DNA of 18,002 nucleotides from CAZILN01 sp964540005 (GTDB lineage Bacteria > Bacteroidota > Bacteroidia > Bacteroidales > SM23-62). The DNA is taken from contig CAZILN010000264.1 in the NCBI GenBank assembly GCA_964540005.1, positions 1 to 18,002 of the forward strand. Reading direction: 5' to 3'. The notes below the pieces were generated by a model, which had not been told where the DNA came from, made no database searches, and saw only the letters and a program-made list of their open reading frames with translations. The position numbers and the translations under genes are program-made. Below, in pieces: positions 7,184 through 14,479 of the stretch. The first letter of the stretch is position 1, and every line of letters begins with the position of its first letter.

Positions 7184-8527
7184 ATGGAACTTAATACTCT
7201 TTCGGCAATATCCCCGGTAGATGGAAGATACCGCTCCAAAGTGAAAGAGCTGGGGCCCTATTTTTCGGAATACGGACTGATAAAATACCGCCTGTATATT
7301 GAGATAGAATATTTCATTGCTCTTTGCCGGATCCCCCTGCCTCAACTGAAGGAGATCCCTGCTGATGTTTTTCCTCAATTAAGGGAGATTTACCAGGAAT
7401 TTTCGCAGGATGATGCCAGGAAAGTGAAAGAATTTGAATCTGCCACAAACCACGACGTTAAGGCAGCGGAATATTTCATTAAGGAAAAATTCACCGAAGC
7501 CGGACTGGCAAAATACCTGGAATTTGTTCACTTCGGCCTTACTTCACAGGACATAAACAATACAGCTGTACCGGCATCATTGAAAGACTCATTCAATATT
7601 GAATATTTCCCTATCATTGATAAACTAATCGGGAAACTTGCCAAACTGTCCCACGAGTGGAAGGATATACCCATGCTGGCCCGGACCCACGGTCAGCCGG
7701 CTTCACCGACACGGCTTGGAAAAGAGATACGTGTTTTTATTGAACGCATCGAAATCCAGTATGCTATGCTGAAGGAGCTGCCCTTTTCCGCGAAGTTCGG
7801 GGGGGCTACCGGTAATTTCAATGCCCACCTTGTAAGCTATCCGAAAGTGAACTGGGTTAAATTCGGGAACAGGTTTGTGAATGAGGTGCTGGGACTGAAC
7901 CGTTCACAGACCACAACACAGATCGATCATTACGACAATCTTGCAGCTGTGCTTGATAACCTTAAGAGGATCAACACCATCCTCATTGATTTGTCCCGGG
8001 ATATCTGGACTTACATATCCATAGAATATTTCAGGCAAAGGATTGTCGAGGGTGAGGTTGGTTCTTCGGTCATGCCCCATAAGGTTAATCCTATTGATTT
8101 TGAGAATGCGGAAGGAAACCTGGGAGTTGCCATTGCCCTGTATGAGCACCTTTCTGCAAAGCTTCCCATATCCAGGCTGCAGCGTGACCTGACTGACTCC
8201 ACCGTGCTGAGGAATATCGGGGTGCCTATTGCCCATTCCTTCCTGGCAATCAAATCCCTGTTAAAGGGGCTGGATAAACTGATCGTTAATAAAGATAAGA
8301 TCCACCAGGACCTTGAACAGAACTGGGCAGTTGTGTCTGAAGCCTTCCAGACCATCCTGCGCAGGGAAGGATATCCAAAGCCCTATGAGGCATTAAAGGA
8401 ACTAACCAGGACTCACCAGTTTATAAGCCGGGATATACTACTTGAGTTCATTGATACCTTGGATCTGGAGGAAGATGTTAAAAATGAACTGAGACAGATC
8501 AGTCCGCATAACTACACCGGGATTTAA
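7184..8527 (+). CDS. purB: Adenylosuccinate lyase
   Basis: This cytoplasmic enzyme of the aspartase/fumarase superfamily splits SAICAR to AICAR and adenylosuccinate to AMP, each releasing fumarate, in purine synthesis. The 447-residue length fits the E. coli-like PurB type. The N-terminus LSAISPVDGRY is characteristic. The catalytic histidine is H169 in ARTHGQPASPT, and the mobile superfamily signature GSSVMPHKVNPIDFENAEGN spans 293-312 with the catalytic serine in the SS pair (294-295). The ATG start is preceded by a good -7 promoter element and an A/T-rich leader. The stop TAA shares a base with the ATG of the ABC transporter (TAATG), indicating an operon with translational coupling, though purine synthesis and export are functionally unrelated. 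Confidence 0.97.
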   Translation: MELNTLSAISPVDGRYRSKVKELGPYFSEYGLIKYRLYIEIEYFIALCRIPLPQLKEIPADVFPQLREIYQEFSQDDARKVKEFESATNHDVKAAEYFIKEKFTEAGLAKYLEFVHFGLTSQDINNTAVPASLKDSFNIEYFPIIDKLIGKLAKLSHEWKDIPMLARTHGQPASPTRLGKEIRVFIERIEIQYAMLKELPFSAKFGGATGNFNAHLVSYPKVNWVKFGNRFVNEVLGLNRSQTTTQIDHYDNLAAVLDNLKRINTILIDLSRDIWTYISIEYFRQRIVEGEVGSSVMPHKVNPIDFENAEGNLGVAIALYEHLSAKLPISRLQRDLTDSTVLRNIGVPIAHSFLAIKSLLKGLDKLIVNKDKIHQDLEQNWAVVSEAFQTILRREGYPKPYEALKELTRTHQFISRDILLEFIDTLDLEEDVKNELRQISPHNYTGI

Positions 8528-10344
8528 TGAAGAGTTTTCTTAATATTGCACGCCAGGTATTGAAATACTGGCAATATGCTGTCCTGAATATTGTTTTTAA
8601 TATTCTGTCGGCATTCTTTGCCCTGTTTTCATTCATGATGGCCATTCCCTTTCTAAGGATCCTGTTTGAGAAACAGGACCAGGTGCTGGAAAGGGTTCCC
8701 CTGTCGCTTTCAATTGACTCCCTTCAGAATAACCTGAACTACTACCTTAGTCAGGTTATAGAGGAACAGGGTCCGGGAAGGGCCCTTATAGTGGTCAGCA
8801 TCCTGGTTGTAGTGATGACCATGCTTAAAACAGGGTGCAGATACCTTGCAAGTTATTATGTGACACCACTCAGGACGCTGGTTATCAGGGATATAAGGGA
8901 GATGGTATACCAGAAAATACTGAAGCTTCCCCTCTCGTATTTTACCGAATCCCGTAAAGGGGATATCATGTCGAGGGTCAGTAATGATGTGAACGAGATC
9001 GAAATATCGGTAATGAACTCCCTGTCCATGATTTTCCGGGATCCCCTGACAGTTATAATTTTCCTGGTATACATGTTCATCACCAGCTTCCAGCTTACAC
9101 TGATTGCTGTAATCCTTCTGCCCGTCAGTGCCTATGTTATCGGCTTTATCGGGAGAAATCTCAGGAAGAAATCCTTCAGGCTCCAGGCGCAACTGGGTTT
9201 GCTGATGTCAATTGTTGAGGAAACGATTTCCGGATTGAGGATCATAAAGGCATTCAACGCGGAGAAAAAAGTTGCCGGGAAGTTCAACGAGGCGAATAAT
9301 ATATACACCGAGATCATCAATAAGGTTTACCGGCGCCAGTTCCTGGCTGCTCCCTTCAGTGAATTTCTTTCTACCGGGGTATTGATGCTTCTTATGTATT
9401 TCGGTGGTTTGATCGTTCTCAGGGATTCACCCGGACTGTCCTCCGAGGAGTTCATTACTTACCTGATCGTGTTCTCCCAGATCATTTCACCCGCCAAAGC
9501 CATCTCTTCTGCCTATTACAATATATTAAAAGGGATGGCAGCCTACGAGAGGATAGAGCTGGTAATGAATACCGAAGTAAGGATCAAGGATGTGGCCGAT
9601 CCTGTCAGGATCAATGAGTTCAGGAGCGGGATAGAGTACCGGGACCTGTCATTTAAATATGACAAGGATATGGTCCTCAAACATATCAACCTGCATATTA
9701 AAAAAGGGCAGACTGTTGCCATAGTAGGGAGATCGGGATCCGGAAAATCAACCCTGGTTGACCTGCTTCCCAGGTTCATCGACCCTGTCGAGGGAGAAAT
9801 ACTGATTGATGATAAAAATACCGGGGAATATAAAATATCGGACCTGAGAGGATTGATAGGTATTGTCAGCCAGCAATCCATTCTCTTTAATGATACCTTC
9901 TTCAATAACATTGCTTTCGGGATGGACGATGCCGGTGAACAGGAGGTTATTGCCGCTGCAAAGCTTGGTTTTGCGCATGATTTTATCATGGAGACAAAGG
10001 ACGGGTATCATTCTAATATCGGGGAAGGAGGCGGAAAACTGTCTGGAGGCCAGCGCCAGCGTATTACCATAGCCAGGGCATTGCTTGCCAATCCGCCCAT
10101 CCTGATACTGGATGAGGCCACATCGGCCCTGGATACCGAATCCGAGCAGATGGTACAGGAGGCCATTGTCAACCTGATGACCAACCGTACTTCCATTGTG
10201 ATCGCCCATCGATTGTCAACCATAAAACATGCGGATGAGATCTATGTGCTGGAGGACGGGGAGATTGTAGAGCAGGGGAACCATGAAGAATTGCTGGCAG
10301 AAAAAGGTTTCTACTTCAAATATCACGAGATGCAGATGTTTTAG
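8527..10344 (+). CDS. MsbA-like ABC exporter (fused transmembrane and ATPase domains)
   Basis: This 605-residue half-transporter has an N-terminal type IV ABC exporter membrane domain (about residues 15-335, with hydrophobic helices near 17-44, 85-105, 170-205 and 280-325). A complete nucleotide-binding domain follows: Walker A GRSGSGKST at 401-409, Q-loop VSQQ at 447-450, signature LSGGQ at 505-509, Walker B ILILDE at 525-530, D-loop SALD, and H-loop H561. It would work as a homodimer in the inner membrane. The closest well-known class is MsbA-type lipid flippases and related multidrug/lipid exporters; lipid A, another glycolipid or a drug cannot be distinguished here. The glycosyltransferase two bases downstream favours an envelope glycolipid role (inference). 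Confidence 0.92.
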   Translation: MKSFLNIARQVLKYWQYAVLNIVFNILSAFFALFSFMMAIPFLRILFEKQDQVLERVPLSLSIDSLQNNLNYYLSQVIEEQGPGRALIVVSILVVVMTMLKTGCRYLASYYVTPLRTLVIRDIREMVYQKILKLPLSYFTESRKGDIMSRVSNDVNEIEISVMNSLSMIFRDPLTVIIFLVYMFITSFQLTLIAVILLPVSAYVIGFIGRNLRKKSFRLQAQLGLLMSIVEETISGLRIIKAFNAEKKVAGKFNEANNIYTEIINKVYRRQFLAAPFSEFLSTGVLMLLMYFGGLIVLRDSPGLSSEEFITYLIVFSQIISPAKAISSAYYNILKGMAAYERIELVMNTEVRIKDVADPVRINEFRSGIEYRDLSFKYDKDMVLKHINLHIKKGQTVAIVGRSGSGKSTLVDLLPRFIDPVEGEILIDDKNTGEYKISDLRGLIGIVSQQSILFNDTFFNNIAFGMDDAGEQEVIAAAKLGFAHDFIMETKDGYHSNIGEGGGKLSGGQRQRITIARALLANPPILILDEATSALDTESEQMVQEAIVNLMTNRTSIVIAHRLSTIKHADEIYVLEDGEIVEQGNHEELLAEKGFYFKYHEMQMF

Positions 10345-10346
10345 CT

Positions 10347-11321
10347 ATGAGGATCAGCGGATTCAGCATGGCAAAGAATGCCGGCAAGTTATACTATCCC
10401 CTCAGGCAGGCGATAATGTCCATACTCCCGGTTGTTGATGAATTTGTAGTGGCTGTAGGTGATTGCGATGAAGATGATTCTACCAGGGATGACCTGCTCA
10501 GCATTGGAAGTGATAAAGTAAAGATCATAGATACCGTCTGGGATATTGAAAAGTTCCCCCGTGGCATGGAGCATGCCCACCAGACGGATATTGCCATGCA
10601 GCACTGCACAGGTGACTGGTTGTTCTACCTGCAGAGTGATGAGGTGGTCCATGAAAAATACCTTGATCATATCAGGGAGCAATGTGAAAACATGCTTGGC
10701 AATACTGCGGTCGAGGGCTTCCTGTTCAAATACCGTCATTTCTGGGGTGATTATTATCATTACCAGGATTCACATTGCTGGTACCGCAAAGAGATACGTA
10801 TCATCAGGAATGACCCGGAGATCCATTCATGGGAATCGGCCCAGTCATTCAGGCGCATCCCCGGCTTCGACGGACTCACTTACCGGCAGCAGGAGAATAC
10901 CTATAAGCTGCATGTGCTTGAGCTGGATGCCTGGGTTTATCATTACGGATGGGTCAGGCCCCCTGGGCTGATGAAGAATAAGATCAGGGCCATGAATACC
11001 ACCCATCATGGCAGCAGTAAGGTAGAAGAGATGGAACAGCGGGGTGAGTACACAGGATACTATGATTACGGCAACCTCCGCCGGCTTCCTGTCTTTAAGG
11101 ATACCCATCCGGCTGTAATGAAACAATGGATAGCGCGATTCGACTGGTCACATCAGCTGCGTTTTTCCGGTCCCATCAGCCGCAACCGGCCCCGGGCCAA
11201 GCACGACCGGCTCAAATACCGGATCATCTCGTTCCTCGAAAAATGGATATTTTTCGGCATGCGCCTGGGGGAATTCAGGAACTACCATCGGATAGACCGA
11301 TCGGATCGATCGATCCGATGA
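10347..11321 (+). CDS. Glycosyltransferase, family 2-like (GT-A fold)
   Basis: The N-terminus has a compressed GT-A pattern: ISGFSMAKNAGKLYYPL followed by IMSILPVVDEFVVAVGDCDEDDSTRD, the usual nucleotide-sugar-binding first half. GDWLFYLQSDEVV at 89-101 supplies the DxD-like metal/donor motif (QSDE). No transmembrane helix is evident, so it is probably cytoplasmic or membrane-associated. The second half contains an aromatic-rich YRHFWGDYYHYQDSHCWYRKEIRIIRN segment in the likely acceptor region; the acceptor is unknown. It starts two bases after the ABC exporter stop, suggesting cotranscription and a shared role in surface glycan or lipid synthesis. The last nine residues (RIDRSDRSIR region) are encoded by a perfect palindrome and look appended; the stop codon lies in the palindrome's loop. 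Confidence 0.85.
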   Translation: MRISGFSMAKNAGKLYYPLRQAIMSILPVVDEFVVAVGDCDEDDSTRDDLLSIGSDKVKIIDTVWDIEKFPRGMEHAHQTDIAMQHCTGDWLFYLQSDEVVHEKYLDHIREQCENMLGNTAVEGFLFKYRHFWGDYYHYQDSHCWYRKEIRIIRNDPEIHSWESAQSFRRIPGFDGLTYRQQENTYKLHVLELDAWVYHYGWVRPPGLMKNKIRAMNTTHHGSSKVEEMEQRGEYTGYYDYGNLRRLPVFKDTHPAVMKQWIARFDWSHQLRFSGPISRNRPRAKHDRLKYRIISFLEKWIFFGMRLGEFRNYHRIDRSDRSIR

Positions 11322-11345
11322 ATCGATCCGATCGGTGGCTGTTTT
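11296..11345 (+). terminator. Perfect 15-bp palindrome and T-run between convergent genes
   Basis: The left arm ACCGATCGGATCGAT (11296-11310) and right arm ATCGATCCGATCGGT (11322-11336) pair perfectly around an 11-base loop. The + strand continues GGCTGTTTTAATC, so a short T-run starts at 11342. This should terminate the purB-ABC-glycosyltransferase transcript and may also stop the convergent glycosidase transcript, though on the - strand no U-run follows. Unusually, the stem covers the last glycosyltransferase codons and its TGA (11319-11321) lies at the loop's edge. Confidence 0.7.
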
Positions 11346-12843
11346 AATCTTTCCGGATGATCTTCAGGGCAATCTCACCGTCATATTCCGGACTGGCAGC
11401 CGTAACGAAGGTCTGCCGGCCGGGACTTATTAATTCTTCTGTTTTCTCAGTCTTGAATGTGACAGTATTCATCCAACTGGCTTCATAGGTTCCTTCAGGC
11501 AGATATAGCTGCAGCTTGCAATGAGTCCCGCCATTCAGGAACAGGGCATATTCCTTTCCGTGATTGGCCAGCACCTGTGCTATGGTCCCGGGAGCCAGTT
11601 TGACGACCGAGAGATCCGGCTTCATATTTATATAGTCGAATCCTTCAATAAATTCTTTAAGGAATACAAGCTGATCACGATAGGTTTTACTGCCATGGCC
11701 TGGAGCTGTATTTTTTTTGCTTCCGTCTTCTGCACCGACAAAAAATGAGTAATCCAGGTTGTTGTAGATGCCTCCGCCGGCCAGGATGAAATTCCAGGCA
11801 CCCCTGCGGTACCGCCCTGGGTCATCTCCCATAAAACCATCTTCGTCCAGGCTTATTATCCTGCTGTAACCGTAATTCAGATGGACAGCCTGGGGCCAGG
11901 CATAATGAAAATTCATGATCGATACAAGGGAATCAACTTTTTCGACAGGATAATAGAAGTTGGTGTAATTCTGTGCAATCAGGTGCCTGTTCGTAAATGT
12001 GCTCTCTTCAACTGTTATCCAGTTATAGACTGTCTTTTGCCAGGCATCGGCAGACTCAGAAGGTACCTGCACATGAAATCTCCAGTTCTGGCTTTCAGTT
12101 CCTGGTTCATTTGGATTCAGGTAGAAATGTTTTCCGGTATTATCGGCCCAGGGCTCATTCTGAATCTCGTAGTAAATATTAGGATATTCTTTCAGTTCCC
12201 GGACTATTTTCCTGACCACCTCTTCCTGGTATGTGATCAGATTCCCGTTATCCGGGGTATGTACCTTTATCCTTTCAACCAGGTCCGTGTTATTAATATT
12301 ATTATCCGGGTATAAAGGACAGTAGGTCCAGCTCTCATCAGAATAGATCGATGAAAAGAGGGTAACTTCAACCATGATCCCGTATTCCCCTGCCAGGGAA
12401 ATAAAATCTTTCAGCCTGCTAAAATAGCCTTCATCCCATTTCTCCAGGTCAAATTTGTTGCCTCCGCCTTTATAACCGCTTATCTTGCTTCTTGCCCATG
12501 GACAGATGAACCGTTTCCCGTCAGGAGCCAGGTTGTTATAAAGGATCCCGAAATCTCCAGTATGCTCAACATAGGTGCCGGTAAAGATGCGCGTCAGGTT
12601 CATACTGTCCTCATGCAGGGTCCTGAGATAAGTCCTGTAATCAAAATCCAGGTTAAGCACCGCACCATAATGTTCTGCAGAGCTGACCAACAACATGGGC
12701 TTGTTCTCATACATCAGGTAATGCGGATTATCAGGATGCAATTGCAGGAATGGCGAATACTCTTTTGTCTGAGAGGGTTGGTTGCAGGAAGCAATAATCA
12801 AGACAAAAAACAGTAATGTGAATAGACGGTAGGGGGCTTGCAT
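11344..12843 (-). CDS. Lipoprotein glycoside hydrolase, DUF4038/GH140-like TIM barrel
   Basis: The 499-residue protein starts with a lipoprotein signal: hydrophobic residues 8-19 and the lipobox IIAS-C20, so it should be anchored in the outer membrane or periplasmic face. A TIM-barrel glycosidase follows: the N-terminal strand has NPHYLMYENKPMLLVSSAEHYG, the acid/base glutamate is E230 in YYEIQNEPW (the clan A NE motif), and a later carboxylate candidate for the nucleophile is E334 in ISLDEDGF. The C-terminal 100 residues (LPEGTYEASWMNTVT) resemble the beta domain that follows DUF4038-type barrels. Such enzymes include apiosidases of pectin degradation; the substrate here is not known. It is divergent from the Gfo/Idh/MocA gene with a 115-base shared promoter region, and no SusC/SusD pair flanks it. 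Confidence 0.82.
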   Translation of the reverse strand: MQAPYRLFTLLFFVLIIASCNQPSQTKEYSPFLQLHPDNPHYLMYENKPMLLVSSAEHYGAVLNLDFDYRTYLRTLHEDSMNLTRIFTGTYVEHTGDFGILYNNLAPDGKRFICPWARSKISGYKGGGNKFDLEKWDEGYFSRLKDFISLAGEYGIMVEVTLFSSIYSDESWTYCPLYPDNNINNTDLVERIKVHTPDNGNLITYQEEVVRKIVRELKEYPNIYYEIQNEPWADNTGKHFYLNPNEPGTESQNWRFHVQVPSESADAWQKTVYNWITVEESTFTNRHLIAQNYTNFYYPVEKVDSLVSIMNFHYAWPQAVHLNYGYSRIISLDEDGFMGDDPGRYRRGAWNFILAGGGIYNNLDYSFFVGAEDGSKKNTAPGHGSKTYRDQLVFLKEFIEGFDYINMKPDLSVVKLAPGTIAQVLANHGKEYALFLNGGTHCKLQLYLPEGTYEASWMNTVTFKTEKTEELISPGRQTFVTAASPEYDGEIALKIIRKD

Positions 12844-12892
12844 TTGATCTGAGTTTATAGGTTAGAAAGTGGTTTTTGATCAGCTTATCTGA

Positions 12893-12900
12893 CAAATTTA
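12893..12900 (-). promoter_or_regulatory. Candidate -7 element for the glycoside hydrolase
   Basis: On the - strand this reads TAAATTTG, an exact TAnnTTTG match, about 50 bases ahead of the ATG at 12843, leaving a leader of roughly 40 bases. No clear -33 box is seen. It lies back to back with the promoter of the divergent oxidoreductase gene. Confidence 0.5.
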
Positions 12901-12908
12901 ATGGATAG

Positions 12909-12939
12909 TTTGATTAGTCAGACAGAATATATAATTTTA
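12909..12939 (+). promoter_or_regulatory. Candidate -33/-7 promoter for the Gfo/Idh/MocA gene
   Basis: A TTTG box (12909-12912) is followed after 19 bases by TAATTTTA (12932-12939), one mismatch from TAnnTTTG. The spacing fits the Bacteroidetes housekeeping promoter. Transcription would begin about 12 bases before the ATG at 12959. The two divergent promoters of this gap are only about nine bases apart, so a shared regulator could control both; I see no obvious operator palindrome. Confidence 0.45.
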
Positions 12940-12958
12940 GATAAAAGAAATTAATACT

Positions 12959-14329
12959 ATGGAACAAACAGACAGAAGAACATTTATCAAAAAGTCAGGC
13001 CTCCTGACAGCGGGCGCATTTGTCAGCGGACCCGCTATCAACCGGGCTTTTAAACTAAACAGTGCAAATGATACAGTTAATGTGGCAGTAATCGGGATCC
13101 GGGGCAGGGGCAAGGATCATTACCGGTCCCTGATAAAGATACCAAACGTAAAAATTGCCACTCTGTGTGATATCGATCCAAGATTATTCCCCGAGGCGGT
13201 TGCTGAAGTTGAAAAATTAGCAGGATATAAACCTGCAACGGAAACGGAATACAGGAAAGTCCTGGGCGATAAGAACATTGATGTAGTATCCATAGCCACA
13301 CCAAACCACTGGCATGCGCTGCAGACCATCTGGGCCTGTCAGGCAGGGAAGGATGTATACGTCGAAAAACCTGTCTCCCATACGGTACTGGAAGGCAGAA
13401 AGATGGTGGATGCTGCCCGGAAATACAATCGTATTGTTCAGACCGGCACACAGGCCAGGAGCAGTATTGCCACAGTCAAGGCCCGGAACTTCATGCATGA
13501 AGGAGGACTGGGAGATATCTATATGGCGAAAGGATTGTGCCTTAAACCACGGGGCAGCATAGGGCGTGTAAAGGATAGCACAGTCCCGGCAGGAGTTAAC
13601 TGGGACGCCTTTCTCGGACCAGCACCCATGCGGCCATTCAATGAAAACAGGTTCCATTATAAATGGCACTGGTTCTGGGATACCGGGAACGGTGACCTGG
13701 GAAACCAGGGGATCCACCAGGCCGATTTTGCCAGGTGGAGCCTGGATAAAATGACCCATCCCGTGAGGATACAGGGGACGGGTAACTTCTTTGTCTGGGA
13801 CAGCGACCAGGAAACTCCGAATATCCAGCATCTGGAGTTTGAATATAAAGATGGCAGGATCCTTCAGTTCGAGGTAAGGGGACTGGGTACTAATGCAGAA
13901 GGCGGTGTCAGGATCGGGAACCTGGTCTACGGATCTAAAGGGTGGATGAAAGTGGCCAGCGAAGATGTAGGGGTTTGCCAGGCGTATTACAGCAAGGTTA
14001 CCATACAGCCCAGCGGCTACTCATCTTACAGCCAGGAAGACGGCCCGGCATTTACTGATGATGATGATCCGGCAACCAGTGATTCCGTGGTGAACCATTT
14101 CACAAATTTCCTGGACTGCGTCAGATCAAGAAAATGGCAGGACCTGAATGCTGATATACTGGAAGGCCATTTGTCTTCATCGCTCTGTCATATGGGAAAT
14201 ATAGCCACAAGGTTAAAGAGATCGTTAGAGTTTAATCCGGAAACGGAGACCTTTATAAATGATGCTGAAGCAGATACATATCTGACCAAAAAATACAGGT
14301 CTCCCTATATTTTGCCGGACCAGGTATAA
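12959..14329 (+). CDS. Tat-exported Gfo/Idh/MocA family oxidoreductase
   Basis: This 456-residue NAD(P)-dependent oxidoreductase carries a Tat signal (DRRTFIKKSG at 5-14, then AGAFVSG), so it is exported folded with its cofactor, as is common for this family in Bacteroidetes. The Rossmann fold begins at 41-51 with NVAVIGIRGRG, then CDID at 70-73, ATPNHWH (113-119) and the family motif EKP at 136-138. GNQGIHQADFARW places the probable catalytic histidine at H253. Relatives act on sugars, inositols or, in GH109-type proteins, cleave glycosides by a transient oxidation of the sugar. Exact activity is not predictable from sequence alone. It diverges from a lipoprotein glycoside hydrolase, suggesting that both act on the same extracytoplasmic sugar compound (inference). 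Confidence 0.9.
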   Translation: MEQTDRRTFIKKSGLLTAGAFVSGPAINRAFKLNSANDTVNVAVIGIRGRGKDHYRSLIKIPNVKIATLCDIDPRLFPEAVAEVEKLAGYKPATETEYRKVLGDKNIDVVSIATPNHWHALQTIWACQAGKDVYVEKPVSHTVLEGRKMVDAARKYNRIVQTGTQARSSIATVKARNFMHEGGLGDIYMAKGLCLKPRGSIGRVKDSTVPAGVNWDAFLGPAPMRPFNENRFHYKWHWFWDTGNGDLGNQGIHQADFARWSLDKMTHPVRIQGTGNFFVWDSDQETPNIQHLEFEYKDGRILQFEVRGLGTNAEGGVRIGNLVYGSKGWMKVASEDVGVCQAYYSKVTIQPSGYSSYSQEDGPAFTDDDDPATSDSVVNHFTNFLDCVRSRKWQDLNADILEGHLSSSLCHMGNIATRLKRSLEFNPETETFINDAEADTYLTKKYRSPYILPDQV

Positions 14330-14479
14330 TGAATCACACGTTTCCCGGGATTTTCACAAAGCTGTTATCATGCTTTAATCCCTTCTTTTTACCATTCAGC
14401 TCTGAATTTTGACCGTTCAGTAATTTAAATTTTTAACAGGCGCAGTAAAGCCGGAAATTTGATTAAAAATTAACCGGCT
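14330..14479. other. 150-base gap with a small hairpin ending at the receptor start codon
   Basis: This gap separates the oxidoreductase from the TonB-dependent receptor. AGCCGG (14449-14454) and CCGGCT (14474-14479) form a six-base stem whose 3' arm ends directly before the ATG at 14480; the intervening 19 bases are A/T-rich. TAAATTTT at 14426-14433 is one mismatch from a -7 element. A five-base AAAGC/GCTTT pairing just after the oxidoreductase stop is too weak to call a terminator. Confidence 0.35.

Noticed and set aside
9543..10209. Two long - strand frames opposite the ABC ATPase domain
   Set aside because: They mirror the conserved Walker A/signature region in other frames; coding clearly lies on +.
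13217..13831. 204-codon - strand frame opposite the Gfo/Idh/MocA gene
   Set aside because: Lies wholly inside a well-supported gene, with no recognisable motif and no promoter.
14330..14400. Terminator after the oxidoreductase gene
   Set aside because: Only a five-base AAAGC/GCTTT stem and a CCCGGG palindrome were found, neither with a convincing stem-plus-T-run.
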